A stretch of 64,000 nt of DNA from Biscogniauxia marginata. Lineage: Eukaryota > Ascomycota > Sordariomycetes > Xylariales > Xylariaceae. A program made the position numbers and the translations under genes. Within the stretch, counting starts at the first letter, position 1; every line of letters begins with the position of its first letter. The notes beneath the pieces were generated by a model. It was not told where the DNA came from. It was given only the letters and a program-made list of their open reading frames with translations, and did no database searches. The stretch is taken from the NCBI GenBank assembly GCA_022695795.1, contig MU404072.1, forward strand, positions 311,864 to 375,863, written 5' to 3'. This document shows positions 24,991-35,552 of the stretch, one piece after another.

Positions 24991-26852
24991 CAAACTACGC
25001 ATAATGCATCTCTTCATATTCTCGGTGTATGTGGGGACTGCACACATTGATTGCATCTTTTTCTTTTCTTCACTTCTTCATGTGCATTATACTCATCATT
25101 TGCATGGCAACTGGCGTTGGAGGAGTGGCGCATCGTCGACACAGTCACCCCCACAAGGGATTCATTCTGCTTTGATTTTTATTTTTCGTTTTTATTTTTA
25201 GGTGACAGCAAAGAGGGACTATCCGCATAATACAGGGGCGTTTCGGTAACGCAATAAACATGGCATCTGGTACAGTGTTAATGGAGGCATGGCATTTGGT
25301 CTTTAGCAATTTGTGTGTTGCTCGTTCTCCTTCGAGTCTGCGAAGTAAAAGCTATTTTTTTTCGGACTTGCAGCCGACACGGTTTGGGGTGGTAGGGAAA
25401 AGGATGAACGGAAGACAGGGCGATGCGATGTGATGTGGAAAAGGCTTACTAGGGGATGCTGGGGGGGGGGGGGGATTCGTGCGGACGGATTAGGGCCAGC
25501 AGTTCCGTGGCGGCTCTCGCTTTATTTTATCTCTCACATGCATTACACAGTAGATAGATGGATTTGTTTACCAGCAATGGTAGTGCATAAAGTCCAGCCT
25601 TAGAGAAATAAAGAGGCATGCTTCGGAGAACGAAGAAGAGCCAAGTCACTGGTATTTGAATCATAATCTCGCTCTGCTTTTTTCAACGTGGTTGATAGGT
25701 TATAAGATCGAGGTAGGTTAAATGGTAGGTAACTTTATGACAGACATGTTGATGGTATGATGTCATTTTGTTTGGACCCTGGATTATCATGGCTTATCTT
25801 ATCTTATCCTATCTTATCTGACTTGGCAATACCCGTTTGGTACGCTGCTTACGGTATCGAGTATAAGTAGCTGCCTAATTGGTTGATACCTGTTACTAAT
25901 GGTCATTCTGGATAATCTTTATACCGAGCTCTTAAGGTTAGCCGATGAGAACAGTTAAAGCTTAAATAAAGTATTAAAGTTCTTAACCGGTTTAATTATA
26001 TAAGATTTATTAATAAGGTATATAAAATTAAATTAAATTTTTTAATAATTTATAATTTTATATATTTAATAAATAAATAATAATATAATAAATATAATAA
26101 ATTAAAATGAAAATGAATATAAATTATAATTATAATAATTTAAAGAATTTATTATAATTTTTAAAATTTTATATTTAAATTTTAATATATAAACCACCTT
26201 TACACCGGTTTTTATAACGTTAAATTTTATAAAAACTTATTTCGCTCTTTATAATTTATAATGTAATAAATGAGACAGGATAGTATATAATAACTTAAAA
26301 CCTACCCACGTATTGCTAAATCCGGTGCTATTTAATTCGGGCGAGGGGAAACACTACTGCAGACTTAATTTGCTCCGAGGAAATGCCTTTCCCGTAGCCT
26401 CAGAAGACGTCCTCTACACGGCGTAGCCCCGGGGTAGTTCCCGGTGTATATCACATGAAAGCCGTCATTAGACAAGTTGTCAACTTTTTCTCATACGTAC
26501 TTCTCTCGCTGAAATATAATAAGCCTCGGTAATCGATGCCTGAAAAAGACCCTTATACATATTAACATGACTCGCGGATGAATCAATGTTGCCCATTTGA
26601 TGTATCGATGAAGGCCCCTGTGATACCTCTACAACAAAGTAAGCCCTCTGATGTGGCTTACGTATATAACAAATACTCACTTGTAATGCTCCAGAAAGAT
26701 ACTCATCCGCACAATATCGGCCTTAGGGATGCTTCTTAAGTCGAACTCAATCTGAAGAAAAAAAAAAGACTACATCAACCTCTCATTCGAACACATATAT
26801 AATTTTATATCTCGCATTGATAGACTATAACACGACTTGCAGAATATAAACC
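24991..26852. other. Intergenic region with AT-rich island
   Basis: No gene supported. A G14 run is at 25461-25474 and TTATC pentamer repeats at about 25794-25819. From about 25960 to 26290 the sequence is almost only A and T with many TA steps, like the left edge, and suggests a short RIP-affected relic. The last 500 bases should contain the promoter of the nitronate monooxygenase. Confidence 0.65.
25960..26290. repeat. AT-rich, RIP-like island
   Basis: This island of about 330 bases is dominated by TAATAAATTA-type runs with few G or C, sharply bounded by normal DNA. No reading frame, terminal repeat or transposase remnant can be read in it. RIP of an old repeat is an inference from composition only. 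Confidence 0.6.
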
Positions 26853-27513
26853 ATGACAGCATTAGCTGCTACGCGGATGCGGCAATGGTTCCCGACGACT
26901 TCACATCCGCTCATTATCAGCGCGCCAATGTATCACATCACCAACTCGAGGCTTGCAAGTGAGGTAACAAAGGCCGGTGGCTTAGGTGAGTATTTTATTA
27001 TTATTATTATCATCCTATGTCGTCTGTGACATGATTGAATATCGAGAGAGGAGGAAGAACCGCGCCGCGGCGTTCCTTGTATCTCAATCTTATCAAACAA
27101 GACCACCGTTGCTCCCCTATCTAACCAAATAAATGAAAAACCAGGCTTCATCCAAGGCGGACGCGACTTCACCCCAGACTCGCCGGAGCTGAAGAAACTC
27201 GACGAGCAGCTCACCCTGGCGAGGTCTCTCCTGGCGGCCGAGAGCAGTGGCAGCGGCACTACGCGAGATGACGAGAACAAGAACAGGAACAGGAACGAAA
27301 CGACGACCTTACCCTTAGGCGTCGGCTTCCTGGCCTACACCCCGTCCGCGGCGCACTTCCCACGCACCGTCTTGCCCATCCTGCGCAAGCACCGACCAGC
27401 CGCGGTATGGCTCTTCGCGCCGGACCCGGCGGCACCGAGCAACACCGTCGGTGACATCATCGCCTCGCTGCGCACTTCTTCTTCTTCCTCCCCCTCCTCA
27501 TCCTCCTCCTCCT

Positions 27514-27565
<52 letters not shown>

Positions 27566-28599
27566 TAGGATCTGGAACCCCAAGGTCGCCGTCCAGGTCG
27601 GCACGGTAGCGGCGGCGCGCGAGGCCGCGGCCCTCGGCGCGGACGTGGTCGTCGCGCAGGGCACCGACGCGGGTGGGCACCAGTTCGCCGCCGGCGCCGG
27701 GGTGGTGAGCCTCGCGCCCGAGGTCGCCGATATGCTGCGCGGCGAGTTCCCCGGCAGGGAGGTCGCGCTGTGGGCCGCGGGCGGGATCGCCGACGGGAGG
27801 GGCGCGGCGGCTGCGCTGGCGCTGGGGGCGGAGGGGGTGGTGTTGGGGACGAGCGTGAGTTTTTTTCCCTATGTAGCTTTCTTTTTTATTCTTTTTTATA
27901 TGTATTTCTCTTCGGGGGACCGACTGACTCTAATGACGCGCTTCTGTGGTCCCCGTGGTTTTTGTGCGTGTGCTGCTCCGATGTCACGAAACGACGTTTT
28001 CTTGGTGGGAGGAGGAAAAAGAAAAGCTGACAGATATAATGAAAAGTACATGGTGGCTGCGGAATCCGACGCGCAAGATTTCAAGAGGCAGGCGATCCTG
28101 TCGACGTCGGACGGGGGCGTCAATACCGTAAAGTCAGTCAGTCACACACACAACTTCCAACTCCCCTTCCTGTCAACGTTCGCACAAAGGTCAGGCCTGA
28201 ACTGAACTGAAGCTGACGCGATCCCGCCGTTCGACCTTCTTCAAGATCCCAACTACATGACCATGTCCAAGGCAACAGGGAATGGCCCGGCGTGTACGAC
28301 GGGCGCGCAGTCGTCCACCCGTCGTACCTCGACCACGTGGCGGGCGTGCCGCTCGAGGACAACGTGAGACGCTATAATGCCGCCAAGGAAGGGGGCGATC
28401 TTTCTAGGACGGTTACTTGGTCGTGAGTTATCCGTCCCGCTCCTAGCTTTTTGTGAGGAGAGTGCTCGCTGATGCCGTGTCCCCATGCAGTGGAACGGGC
28501 GTCGGCTTGGTCAGGCAGGAACTGCCCGCCGCTGAGATCACGAGGCGGGTGAGGGATGAGGCGTTAAAAGTCATTGCGGACCTCAAATCAAGTATCTAG
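26853..28599 (+). CDS. Nitronate monooxygenase (2-nitropropane dioxygenase family)
   Basis: Five exons (26853-26985, 27145-27854, 28047-28132, 28246-28422, 28491-28599) give 404 residues. FMN-dependent TIM-barrel enzyme that oxidises alkyl nitronates; cytosolic or peroxisomal in relatives. Seen: PLIISAPMYH at the first strand, VTKAGGLGFIQGG across intron 1, VAVQVGTVAAAREAAALGAD, then AQGTDAGGHQ, which contains the conserved catalytic His of class I enzymes, ALWAAGGIADGRGAAAALALGAEGVVLGTS for phosphate binding, and the tail HDHVQG..WPGVYDGRAVVHPSYL, VTWSGTGVGLV. Odd points: residues about 156-186 are a Ser13/Ala11/Asp5-type homopolymer insert encoded by trinucleotide repeats, and intron 3 (192 nt, 27855-28046) is stop-free and in frame, so a longer isoform is possible. 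Intron 4 was placed to restore the family's TVK...HDHVQG join. I am sure of the family, less of exons 3-4. Confidence 0.88.
27477..27566. repeat. Coding trinucleotide repeats (TCC)n-(GCC)n-(GAC)n
   Basis: Consecutive trinucleotide runs inside exon 2 of the nitronate monooxygenase encode Ser, Ala and Asp homopolymers. The tract lies between two conserved barrel segments and most likely forms a disordered surface loop. Slippage makes its length likely to vary between strains. Confidence 0.9.
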
Positions 28600-28627
28600 G
28601 CATGGACTTGTCCCACGGATAAGATAT

Positions 28628-28656
28628 GGGGGTGGGGGTAGGGGTAGGGGTAGGGG
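28628..28656. repeat. (TAGGGG)n G-rich repeat
   Basis: Three tandem TAGGGG-like units with a leading GGGGTGGGGG stand just 3' of the nitronate monooxygenase stop. It resembles degenerate telomere sequence and could form a G-quadruplex. Confidence 0.85.
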
Positions 28657-29421
28657 TGTGATCCCCAAAAAGATGATACCGTGCTTGTGTCTCTATCGTC
28701 GTCGTGAGGCTCTCGAAAACCAGTATAGTGCGTATCTACTCGCCGGCTTTAAACTTATTTGATTGCGTACCAGACCGCCGGGACGGCTTCGGCATTCAGG
28801 CCATCCAATTCGTGTACGCTCGGCTCACATGCTTCGAGGGGCTGTTTAGTATAGCTGGAACTTGTCGCTTAGAGTTATCCGACCGGAGCTACTTGGGCCA
28901 AACATCTGGTAAAAGCTATAACATGCCATATGCACGTAATACGATGACTTTCGTGATCTCCCTCGTCCTTCTGATAATGATGAGAACCCTTTCACTCAAG
29001 CGCAGAATTTCTTCGCTGATTAACGCTGACCATGAGGTGGTGGTGATCGCCAGGCCTGGCAGACGGGCAACTCGGCCGGTCCCAACCCGGGATGAGACGT
29101 TGGCTTACCTGTTGGGTATATGAATATTGGAATGGGCGCAAGCGTGTAAGACTATTTATCTATCATGTAATGTTAGTCATCGGCAACACCGCATTCATGG
29201 ATGTTAACACCTTTCTCGCTCCTCTCCATAAAGCACAGAAAGTTGATAATCATGCTTGCTAATTCCAGGTTGTACGCTAAATAATAAGGATACGACCTCT
29301 GGAGCAAACTCTTGCCGCTCATGTATCACATCCAGCAACCATTAACTAGCGTGGATTTAAGGGTGAAGGAGAGAGTATAAGTGACCATGATGAGTCGAGA
29401 CCGAGGTCTGGTGAACAAAGG

Positions 29422-29447
29422 CCAAAAAGTCCCGTACGACTTTTTGG
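29422..29447. repeat. Perfect hairpin (10-bp arms, 6-nt loop)
   Basis: CCAAAAAGTC and GACTTTTTGG flank CCGTAC. It is isolated in intergenic DNA, about 560 bases upstream of the next gene. It may be a regulatory site or the core of a small inverted-repeat element. Confidence 0.75.
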
Positions 29448-30005
29448 ACTCTTGTGCTATTCTAGAAAAGAGAACTGGTTTTTTTCTTCTCCCCCTTTTC
29501 TCCCCATCAGCCTAGCCTAGTCGATGTAAGTATGTTCAATTTGTACGAATAGTCTCACCGTGGAATAGAGCATTTCAATTCGGAACATTATTTTACTTTA
29601 AGATCCCAATCTTAGGAAGTTGTGCCGACCTTGATCAGTTTCAGCAGTAGAACCTCCTAGATCTATGAACGCTATGCACAGCCAGAAGGCAAATCTTTGA
29701 TATCTCATAACCCAGCATTTCTAAACCCCTTTCTCTCTCTAGGCGTGTTTAGTTAGACATGCACAACAAAGACTGATAGACTGCGGTGCCAAACAACCCT
29801 CTTTGTTCGTCAGACACATATCAAACAACATCATTGTCTTAAGAAATGCACATTATTATTGCTTCTCAGGTTTTCGCCAAATATATTATGTGTAAACTGT
29901 TCCGGGTGATCGGAGCTCCTGTAAACCAAGGCAAACCATACCGAGAACTAGACGACGCTGAATTCACACCATCGATTAGCATAAACCTCAGGGTAAGAAG
30001 AAAAC

Positions 30006-30737
30006 ATGGCCCCTACAATCCATATTATGCGCCATGCCGAAGGATGGCATAACATAGGGATGACTGACACCCGTGATCCCACACTAACTCCTCACGGCCG
30101 ACTCCAGTGTGCCGTGTTCAATACAAGCTTCCCCCTCATGAACGAGGTTACTCACCTCGTAGCGTCGCCGATGCGAAGGACCATCGACACGTGCATCTTG
30201 TCGTTCACTCCGGCATCCGATCGCCTGAAGATAATCTTACTATCCGAGTTACAGGAGGCGGGCAACAGGAGGTCCTCCGAGGGGTCGTCCATAGGTAGGA
30301 TCCAGCTCCGGTACGGCGCTCGCGTGGACACCTCCCTCATCGACCAATATTGGCTCATCAAGAACAAGTACACCAAGTGGGACACCACGGTCCCCAAGGT
30401 CGAGGCCCGCGCCCGGGAGGCCCGCGTTTTCCTCCGGAAGCTCGCCGCGGAGGCGGGCGACGACAACGCGCACATCGTCGTCGTCACGCACAGCGTGTTC
30501 GCGCACTGGCTGACGGAGGATTTCGCCGGCACCGAGGCGGCGGGCTACGACTGGGCGAATATGGAGTACCGGTCTTACCAGTTTGTGGATCTCAACGGGC
30601 AGGACGCGGAGGCCACGCTCACGGAGACGGCCTCGAGCTGCCAGGGACGCGGCGGGGTGCATTGGTCTTCGCTGTCTCAGTCTGAACGGGAGGAGCATAA
30701 GAAGAACGCTTCTAAATTTCTGGAAGCAGTGGAATAA
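30006..30737 (+). CDS. Histidine phosphatase superfamily protein (phosphoglycerate mutase-like)
   Basis: Single exon, 243 residues, start in a good fungal context (AAACATGGCC). The catalytic motif is HIMRHAEGWHN at residues 6-16, a variant of RHG with Ala in place of Gly, as in many fungal PGM-like phosphatases. Further family positions: LTPHGRLQC, VASPMRRTIDTC (second Arg), LSELQEAGNRRSSEGSS, and the second catalytic His in VVVTHSVFAHWLTEDF around residue 163. The C-terminus is short and charged. No signal peptide or membrane segment, so it is probably cytosolic. Family knowledge: these proteins dephosphorylate small phosphorylated metabolites through a phospho-histidine intermediate; the substrate cannot be inferred. 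The preceding open frame beginning at 29846 is in another frame and would only be a leader. Confidence 0.9.
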   Translation: MAPTIHIMRHAEGWHNIGMTDTRDPTLTPHGRLQCAVFNTSFPLMNEVTHLVASPMRRTIDTCILSFTPASDRLKIILLSELQEAGNRRSSEGSSIGRIQLRYGARVDTSLIDQYWLIKNKYTKWDTTVPKVEARAREARVFLRKLAAEAGDDNAHIVVVTHSVFAHWLTEDFAGTEAAGYDWANMEYRSYQFVDLNGQDAEATLTETASSCQGRGGVHWSSLSQSEREEHKKNASKFLEAVE

Positions 30738-32203
30738 GGCTAGCGACCGCCTACTAGGATAGTCGGATGTGTGCCCACCTGGCTTCTTGATATATACGTA
30801 TTCTGTTTCTACATTGATGACCATGTGATTTTACAGGGATGATTTACTTACATCTGCGTGAAACTGGCATAAGGAGTCTAACCAACTGCCATGTCACTAT
30901 CGCTTTCTGATATACTAACGTCTTTCCGAGATCAATACAAATTCCTTCAATCTTATAAAAGCAGCCATCTTGCTCTTCTCTCAACTAGCTATCAATTGAA
31001 CGAGTATATTATGAATAATAATCCGAATTATATCTTTTAATCTTGTACGTGTAGCCATGTTATGCGGTTGTATAGAGCTTTTTCATAGCTTCGTCGGCTC
31101 TTGAACTAGTAATATATCTGAGTTGGCTAGTCGGGGAAACCTTGATACAAAATGAATGCTAATAGTAGCAATTATGAGTTCCTATTAGTAGCTCCTGGCC
31201 TACATATACTTTCCCCTGCTATAGCAATACTTAAGAATTTCTCAACATTTATTCCTTTTTGAAATAACGTAAAATGACTAAGGGGCCGTAAGTGAAACCT
31301 ATAAAAAGCAGTTGTAGGATCTGTGAATAGCCAACCACCCTGCTAGCCATAGTTTTATATCCTCAGCTTAAGAGAAGTTATAAAATCGATATAGCTGGTT
31401 TTCCTATTTCGAGCCTGCCAGGCCCCCTAACCACAGGGAAGTATTAAACCATGAAGGTCTACGCCCATCTCATCTTCATTTTGCCCTTTATCCGGGGTAT
31501 CCCATTGGGCAGCCCCAGAAGCCATAGTTGGCATCACAAACAACCTCGTTCTACAAAGTCAACTCGGTCGTAATCGAGGCTCTCTCTCCATAAGGATACA
31601 GCCGCAATGATGATGGTGATGATGATATAAGGGCGGAAAAGGGGAGGGTCTCGTGCGTATATTGTTGGTACGAATGCGAATTGATGGAGACATATTTTTT
31701 CTATTTAACGGGCTTGAAGAAGCAAGTATTATTGATAACTGATACCTTGAGGTATATATATCATTCCCTTACGATATGTAATTTAATTAGCCTTAGGCGC
31801 CTAATAACGATTATCGCCGTTCATCGCCATTCATCTATCCACTTTCGAGGAACTGTATAAGAGGCAAAGTCTCCTACCATATTTTGTTCTTAGTCAATTT
31901 ACCTTTCCAACTCTTAGTAGTCACTCATGTTATCTTGTGTAAAGTCCCCAAGAACCCAGTAAAGCAGACCGCAACAGCGTCGTTGAGCTCTGGAACCTTG
32001 TCGTGTCTATGCTACACATCAGGTCGATTTTATTTAATCGATTGATATTTCTTGCAAACCTTTCCCCAGTGACGTAAAGCGCGGGCAATTAAGCCCCAAC
32101 GCGGCAGTATAAGGGTATCAGAGGATGGGACGAGACGGACTTCCAACCAAACTAATAAGCATGACGGAGCGCGATCGATCAAGGTAATGACTACCTCTCA
32201 TTC
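30738..32203. other. Intergenic region between two convergent genes
   Basis: The flanking genes point towards each other, so this holds two 3' ends. Moderately AT-rich with no open frame worth calling, no tRNA-like fold and no clear repeat. Confidence 0.5.
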
Positions 32204-33402
32204 TTACGCTTCTACAATCTTCCCACTCTCGTCCATTTTCCCGATCACGGGCTCGAACAGCGTAGGCAGGATCTCGGCGGCGTCGCCCTGGAAGAAGAAA
32301 TCCTTGCTCCCCAGCCCCGCGGCCGAGTCCGGATCCGGGTTGACGACGGCGACGATGGCGCCTCTGCGCTGAGCCTTGCGTGTGTAGCCCGCGGCCGGGT
32401 AGACGGTTGCGGCGGTGCCGACGACGAGGATAAGGTCGACGGGGCCCTTCCAGATCCAGTTGTCGACCTGCATAAGCATGTCGTTGTCAAGCGACTCCCC
32501 GAACCAGACGACGCCAGGTCGCAATAGGCCCGTCTTACACTTGGGACAGTGCGGGAGGTCCTCAACCTTGATCTGCGGGACGGGGACATTCGGGTCAAGG
32601 AGCGGGAGCGTCTTGTCGGGTGGGTAATCCTCAGCGGCGGGTGCGAGGGCCGGACACACGGGGTCGCTCAGGTTATTGCGCTCGATGTAGCCGCAGTTGT
32701 TGAAGCACTTGTTGTCGAGGATGCTCCCATGTAGAAGACGTAGCTTGGATTCGGGGTGGCCGGCGCGGGGGGAGAGACCTGATAACAAAAAACAACAATA
32801 ACTTGTCAGCACTAGAACCTACCACACCCATTCTTGCCGCTGTACATATACAGAGATATGGCCGACTCACCGTCAACATTCTGCGTCAAGCACAGGAAGT
32901 TCTCCTTCCGCCTCGCCAGCTCCGCGAGCGCGTAGTGTCCCCGGTTCGGCTGGGCCTTGAGGGCCATGTGGCGGCGCCAGGCGTAGAAGAGCCAGACGAG
33001 GCCCGGGTCGGCCTCGAAGGCCTCAGGGGTAGCGAGCGAGGTGGGCTCGTGATTCCTCCAGAGGCCGCCGGAGCCTCGGAAAGTGGGCAGGCCCGAAGCT
33101 GCGGACAGGCCGGCACCGCAGAGCGCCAGCACGCGGTCGCCCGAGCGCACGAGCTCCTGGAACTCGGCGACGGAGGTCCGGGGAGCCATCGCGCGCGGGG
33201 TCGGGGCTTGGCGGGTCCAGAAGTGTCGGCGCGAGTGGTGAGAGAAGGCCCCGTTGCTACGGCAGATCGTGAGATATCGCACGTAGTAGCGAGAGAGGGA
33301 GAAGAGGGAGGAGGAGGAGGAGGAAGAAGCAGAAGAAGGAGGTGGTTGTGAAATAGAAGAGCGAGGATGATATAGCCGGCAGGTGAAGTGGTACCGGTAC
33401 AT
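32204..33402 (-). CDS. SIRT5-like NAD-dependent protein deacylase (sirtuin)
   Basis: Two exons (33402-32871, 32778-32204; intron 92 nt) give 368 residues from the first ATG or 297 from a second in-frame ATG at 33189 (MAPRTSVAEF). Sirtuin motifs in order: CGAGLSAASGLPTFRGSGGLW (NAD loop), LTQNVDG split by the intron, LLHGSI (catalytic His), CFNNC and CPKC (four zinc-binding Cys), LRPGVVWFGE, VVGTAATVYPAAGY and VNPD. FYAWRR contains the Tyr-x-x-Arg pair that in SIRT5 binds succinyl or malonyl groups, so desuccinylase/demalonylase activity is likely. The extra N-terminal 71 residues are rich in Arg, Ser and Tyr with few acids, like a mitochondrial presequence. I infer mitochondrial and cytosolic forms from the two starts. 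A poly-Ser run in the presequence comes from a GGA repeat near 33306-33330. Confidence 0.93.
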
Positions 33403-34088
33403 GCTACCTACTCAGCATAGGCGGACGCATCTTCTTATCATTCGATCGCCTCGCAGCTGCCTAGAGGGATGGTTCGCATATTTCATAGCGTAGAAGCATG
33501 AAAGGAACCAATCTCAGGTGTTGATGGTCGAGCCTTGGTAGATGCAACATGAAAGTTGTTATGTCATTGGAGAGTTTGGAGTTGGCGATGCGGCACAGAG
33601 AAACTTTGTTAGTCAGTTGGGGGTGGGGGTTAAGCGGGCCCCGCTGTCTACAAGGTACTTAATACCGCACATAGGTACTTACTTGGGTATACTTCAAGTT
33701 ATGTAGTAATCGAGTATCAATGTTATAAGTGATTGCATTATAAACCGTATAGCTTAGAACAGCGTGGTTCAGTCAACAGAAGGAGGAGAGAAAAAATAAT
33801 TCTATGCATCTTTCGTCAAGTACAATACGGGGGGTTCTGAGACGCACCTTGCAAACAAACATGAATTGGTTGAACCAGTTCAAAATATAGGTAACTTCCC
33901 GTTTGTAGCGAATTCATTAACGGACAACATATAAACAATAACAAGATCTCAACAGAAAGTGTCGAATCCGTACCTTCATTACATCATCAACTACATAGGT
34001 AGATCGACAGATCTTCGCTATATAAAATAAAATAAACCCAAATATACCTTATATATGTGTATGCGAAAGTAAATAAACCGATCTAAAC
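33403..34088. other. Intergenic region
   Basis: It lies between the 3' end of the acid phosphatase and the 5' end of the sirtuin, both on the minus strand. It should contain the sirtuin promoter. No open frame, repeat or RNA gene noticed. Confidence 0.5.
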
Positions 34089-35552
34089 TCAGACTAGTAA
34101 CCCATCGTCCCCGAACCGAACCCCCCTCTTCCCAACCGCCGTCCCGTTCCCAACCCCCGGGTCCGAGTATATCGTCAGCGTATCCGTCGTGTTATCATAG
34201 TCCGTGCCGCACTTCTCCGAGAAGCCCGCGAACAGGTCCGCGCGCTCCCGCACGTACGCCTCGAACCCGGCGCGCGAGCAGCTTGTACTGGGTCCGTCCG
34301 CGCACACGGGGAGGGGCTGCGGCGCGCTGTTGGCCAGCACGCGGTAGTACTCGCCGTCGGCGAAGCCGTAGCTGCCCTTGCAGTAGAGCCGCTCGATGGC
34401 CAGGTTGCCCAGGAAGGGCAACACGTGCGAGCTCTTCCACGCACGCCGGTGGTTGATCCGGTCCAGGGGCATGGTGTCGTTGATGCTGGACGCACTGCCG
34501 CCGCTGAAGGCCGAGTTGTTGAATAGGCCCATCGCCACGAAGACCATCGGTGGTAGCTCGCGGTGCGTGAAGCTGACGTACAGGTCCTGGTCGCTCGGCT
34601 TGTTGTCTAGCAGTAGGTTGGCAGAGGCGTTGAACCAGGGCAGCCCGACGGGCCCGGCTACCTCGTTGCCATACCCCACGTTGTAGTGGTACTGGATGTC
34701 GGCCGTGTACTCCCACCCGAGCCAGTCGTCGGGCGAGAATAGGTCGAGGTCGCAGAACGGCGAGCTCCCGCGGATCACGGACTCGTAGCCGCACAGCTCC
34801 ATCATGCCGTAGATGTCGTTGGCGGTGAAGTTAAAATCGGGCACCGCCGCGTTTAGCCTCGCCACGATGGGCTTGGTGAACCGTTCGAGGAACACGGCGG
34901 ACTGATCGCTCCCGGCCGACGAGGAATATCTCGGACAGCTCTTGTACGGGGTCAGACTGTCGGCCCCGGACTCTTCGCTCTCGTAGATGCTGATTACGTT
35001 GATGCCGTTATCGTCCGCCTCCAGGCCGCGCACAAAGGACTGCGCGGACTTGAAGGTGCGCTCGGCGGACGACGTCCACACGTGCACGGGCAGCCGCAGG
35101 TTGGGGTACCGGAAGGACAGCACGGCACCGAGCTGCGAGGCTTCGACCTTGCCGACGCGCGTCAGCAGCTCCTGCTCGGCCGCGGTGATGGGTGCAGTCC
35201 AACTAGCGAGGAAGTTGAGCGCGGGGATCTTGGCCCAGTCGATGCCCGTGTGGTTCCCGACCTTGGAGACGAAGGGCTCGATGTACTCCTCGTAGTCGTA
35301 GTCGTTGGCGTAGATGGCCGCGTGGCGCGAGAGATACGCGGCGCGCACCGGCGTGCAGCCCTGCGGAGGAGCAGGGGACGCCGGCGGGGCTTGGGGCTCG
35401 AAGTACGGCGCGACGCCGCCGAGGTGCTCGAGCGGATCAAACGCGTATGTGGAATAGAGCGACGCCGCCGCGCAGAGGCGAGATGAAGCCACTAGAAGCG
35501 GCAGTGCGGCCCTCAGCCATTGCGGCGACTGTCTAAGAACCGTCGAAGCCAT
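34089..35552 (-). CDS. Secreted histidine acid phosphatase-like protein (phytase/MINPP-related)
   Basis: Single exon, 487 residues. The start at 35552 (MASTVLRQSPQWLRAALPLL) opens a good signal peptide ending near LCAAAS; the open frame extends 32 codons further upstream but that part is Cys/Arg-rich and unlikely. Histidine-phosphatase hallmarks: AAYLSRHAAIYANDYDYEEY at about residues 68-87, VHVWTSSAERTFKSAQSF with the second Arg, and VSFTHRELPPMVFVAMGLF as the second catalytic His region. Cysteines near the end (RLYCKG, PVCADG, SCSRAG, EKCGTD) suggest disulfides, and there are several N-glycosylation sites (NHT, NFT, NAS, NNS, NDT, NTT, NGT), in keeping with secretion. Family knowledge: such enzymes release phosphate from phytate or other phosphomonoesters. 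The usual RHGxRxP and HD/HAE motifs are altered here (RHAAIY, HRE), so activity or substrate may differ. Confidence 0.88.
   Translation of the reverse strand: MASTVLRQSPQWLRAALPLLVASSRLCAAASLYSTYAFDPLEHLGGVAPYFEPQAPPASPAPPQGCTPVRAAYLSRHAAIYANDYDYEEYIEPFVSKVGNHTGIDWAKIPALNFLASWTAPITAAEQELLTRVGKVEASQLGAVLSFRYPNLRLPVHVWTSSAERTFKSAQSFVRGLEADDNGINVISIYESEESGADSLTPYKSCPRYSSSAGSDQSAVFLERFTKPIVARLNAAVPDFNFTANDIYGMMELCGYESVIRGSSPFCDLDLFSPDDWLGWEYTADIQYHYNVGYGNEVAGPVGLPWFNASANLLLDNKPSDQDLYVSFTHRELPPMVFVAMGLFNNSAFSGGSASSINDTMPLDRINHRRAWKSSHVLPFLGNLAIERLYCKGSYGFADGEYYRVLANSAPQPLPVCADGPSTSCSRAGFEAYVRERADLFAGFSEKCGTDYDNTTDTLTIYSDPGVGNGTAVGKRGVRFGDDGLLV

Larger units (their letters stand above)
28600..30005. 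other. Intergenic region
   Basis: A G-rich repeat lies at 28628-28656 and a 26-bp hairpin at 29422-29447. A 139-codon open frame (28704-29123) has no recognisable domain and no supporting splice pattern, so I do not call it. The last 300 bases are the likely promoter of the phosphatase at 30006. Confidence 0.5.

Noticed and set aside
27335..27680. Antisense frames with poly-Ala/Glu or poly-Gly opposite the nitronate monooxygenase
   Set aside because: They are shadows of the trinucleotide repeat in the real gene.
28704..29123. 139-codon plus-strand frame after the nitronate monooxygenase
   Set aside because: It has one short hydrophobic segment but no family pattern, and nothing supports a promoter or introns.
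35082..35486. Plus-strand frame opposite the acid phosphatase
   Set aside because: Shadow frame of a GC-rich single-exon gene.
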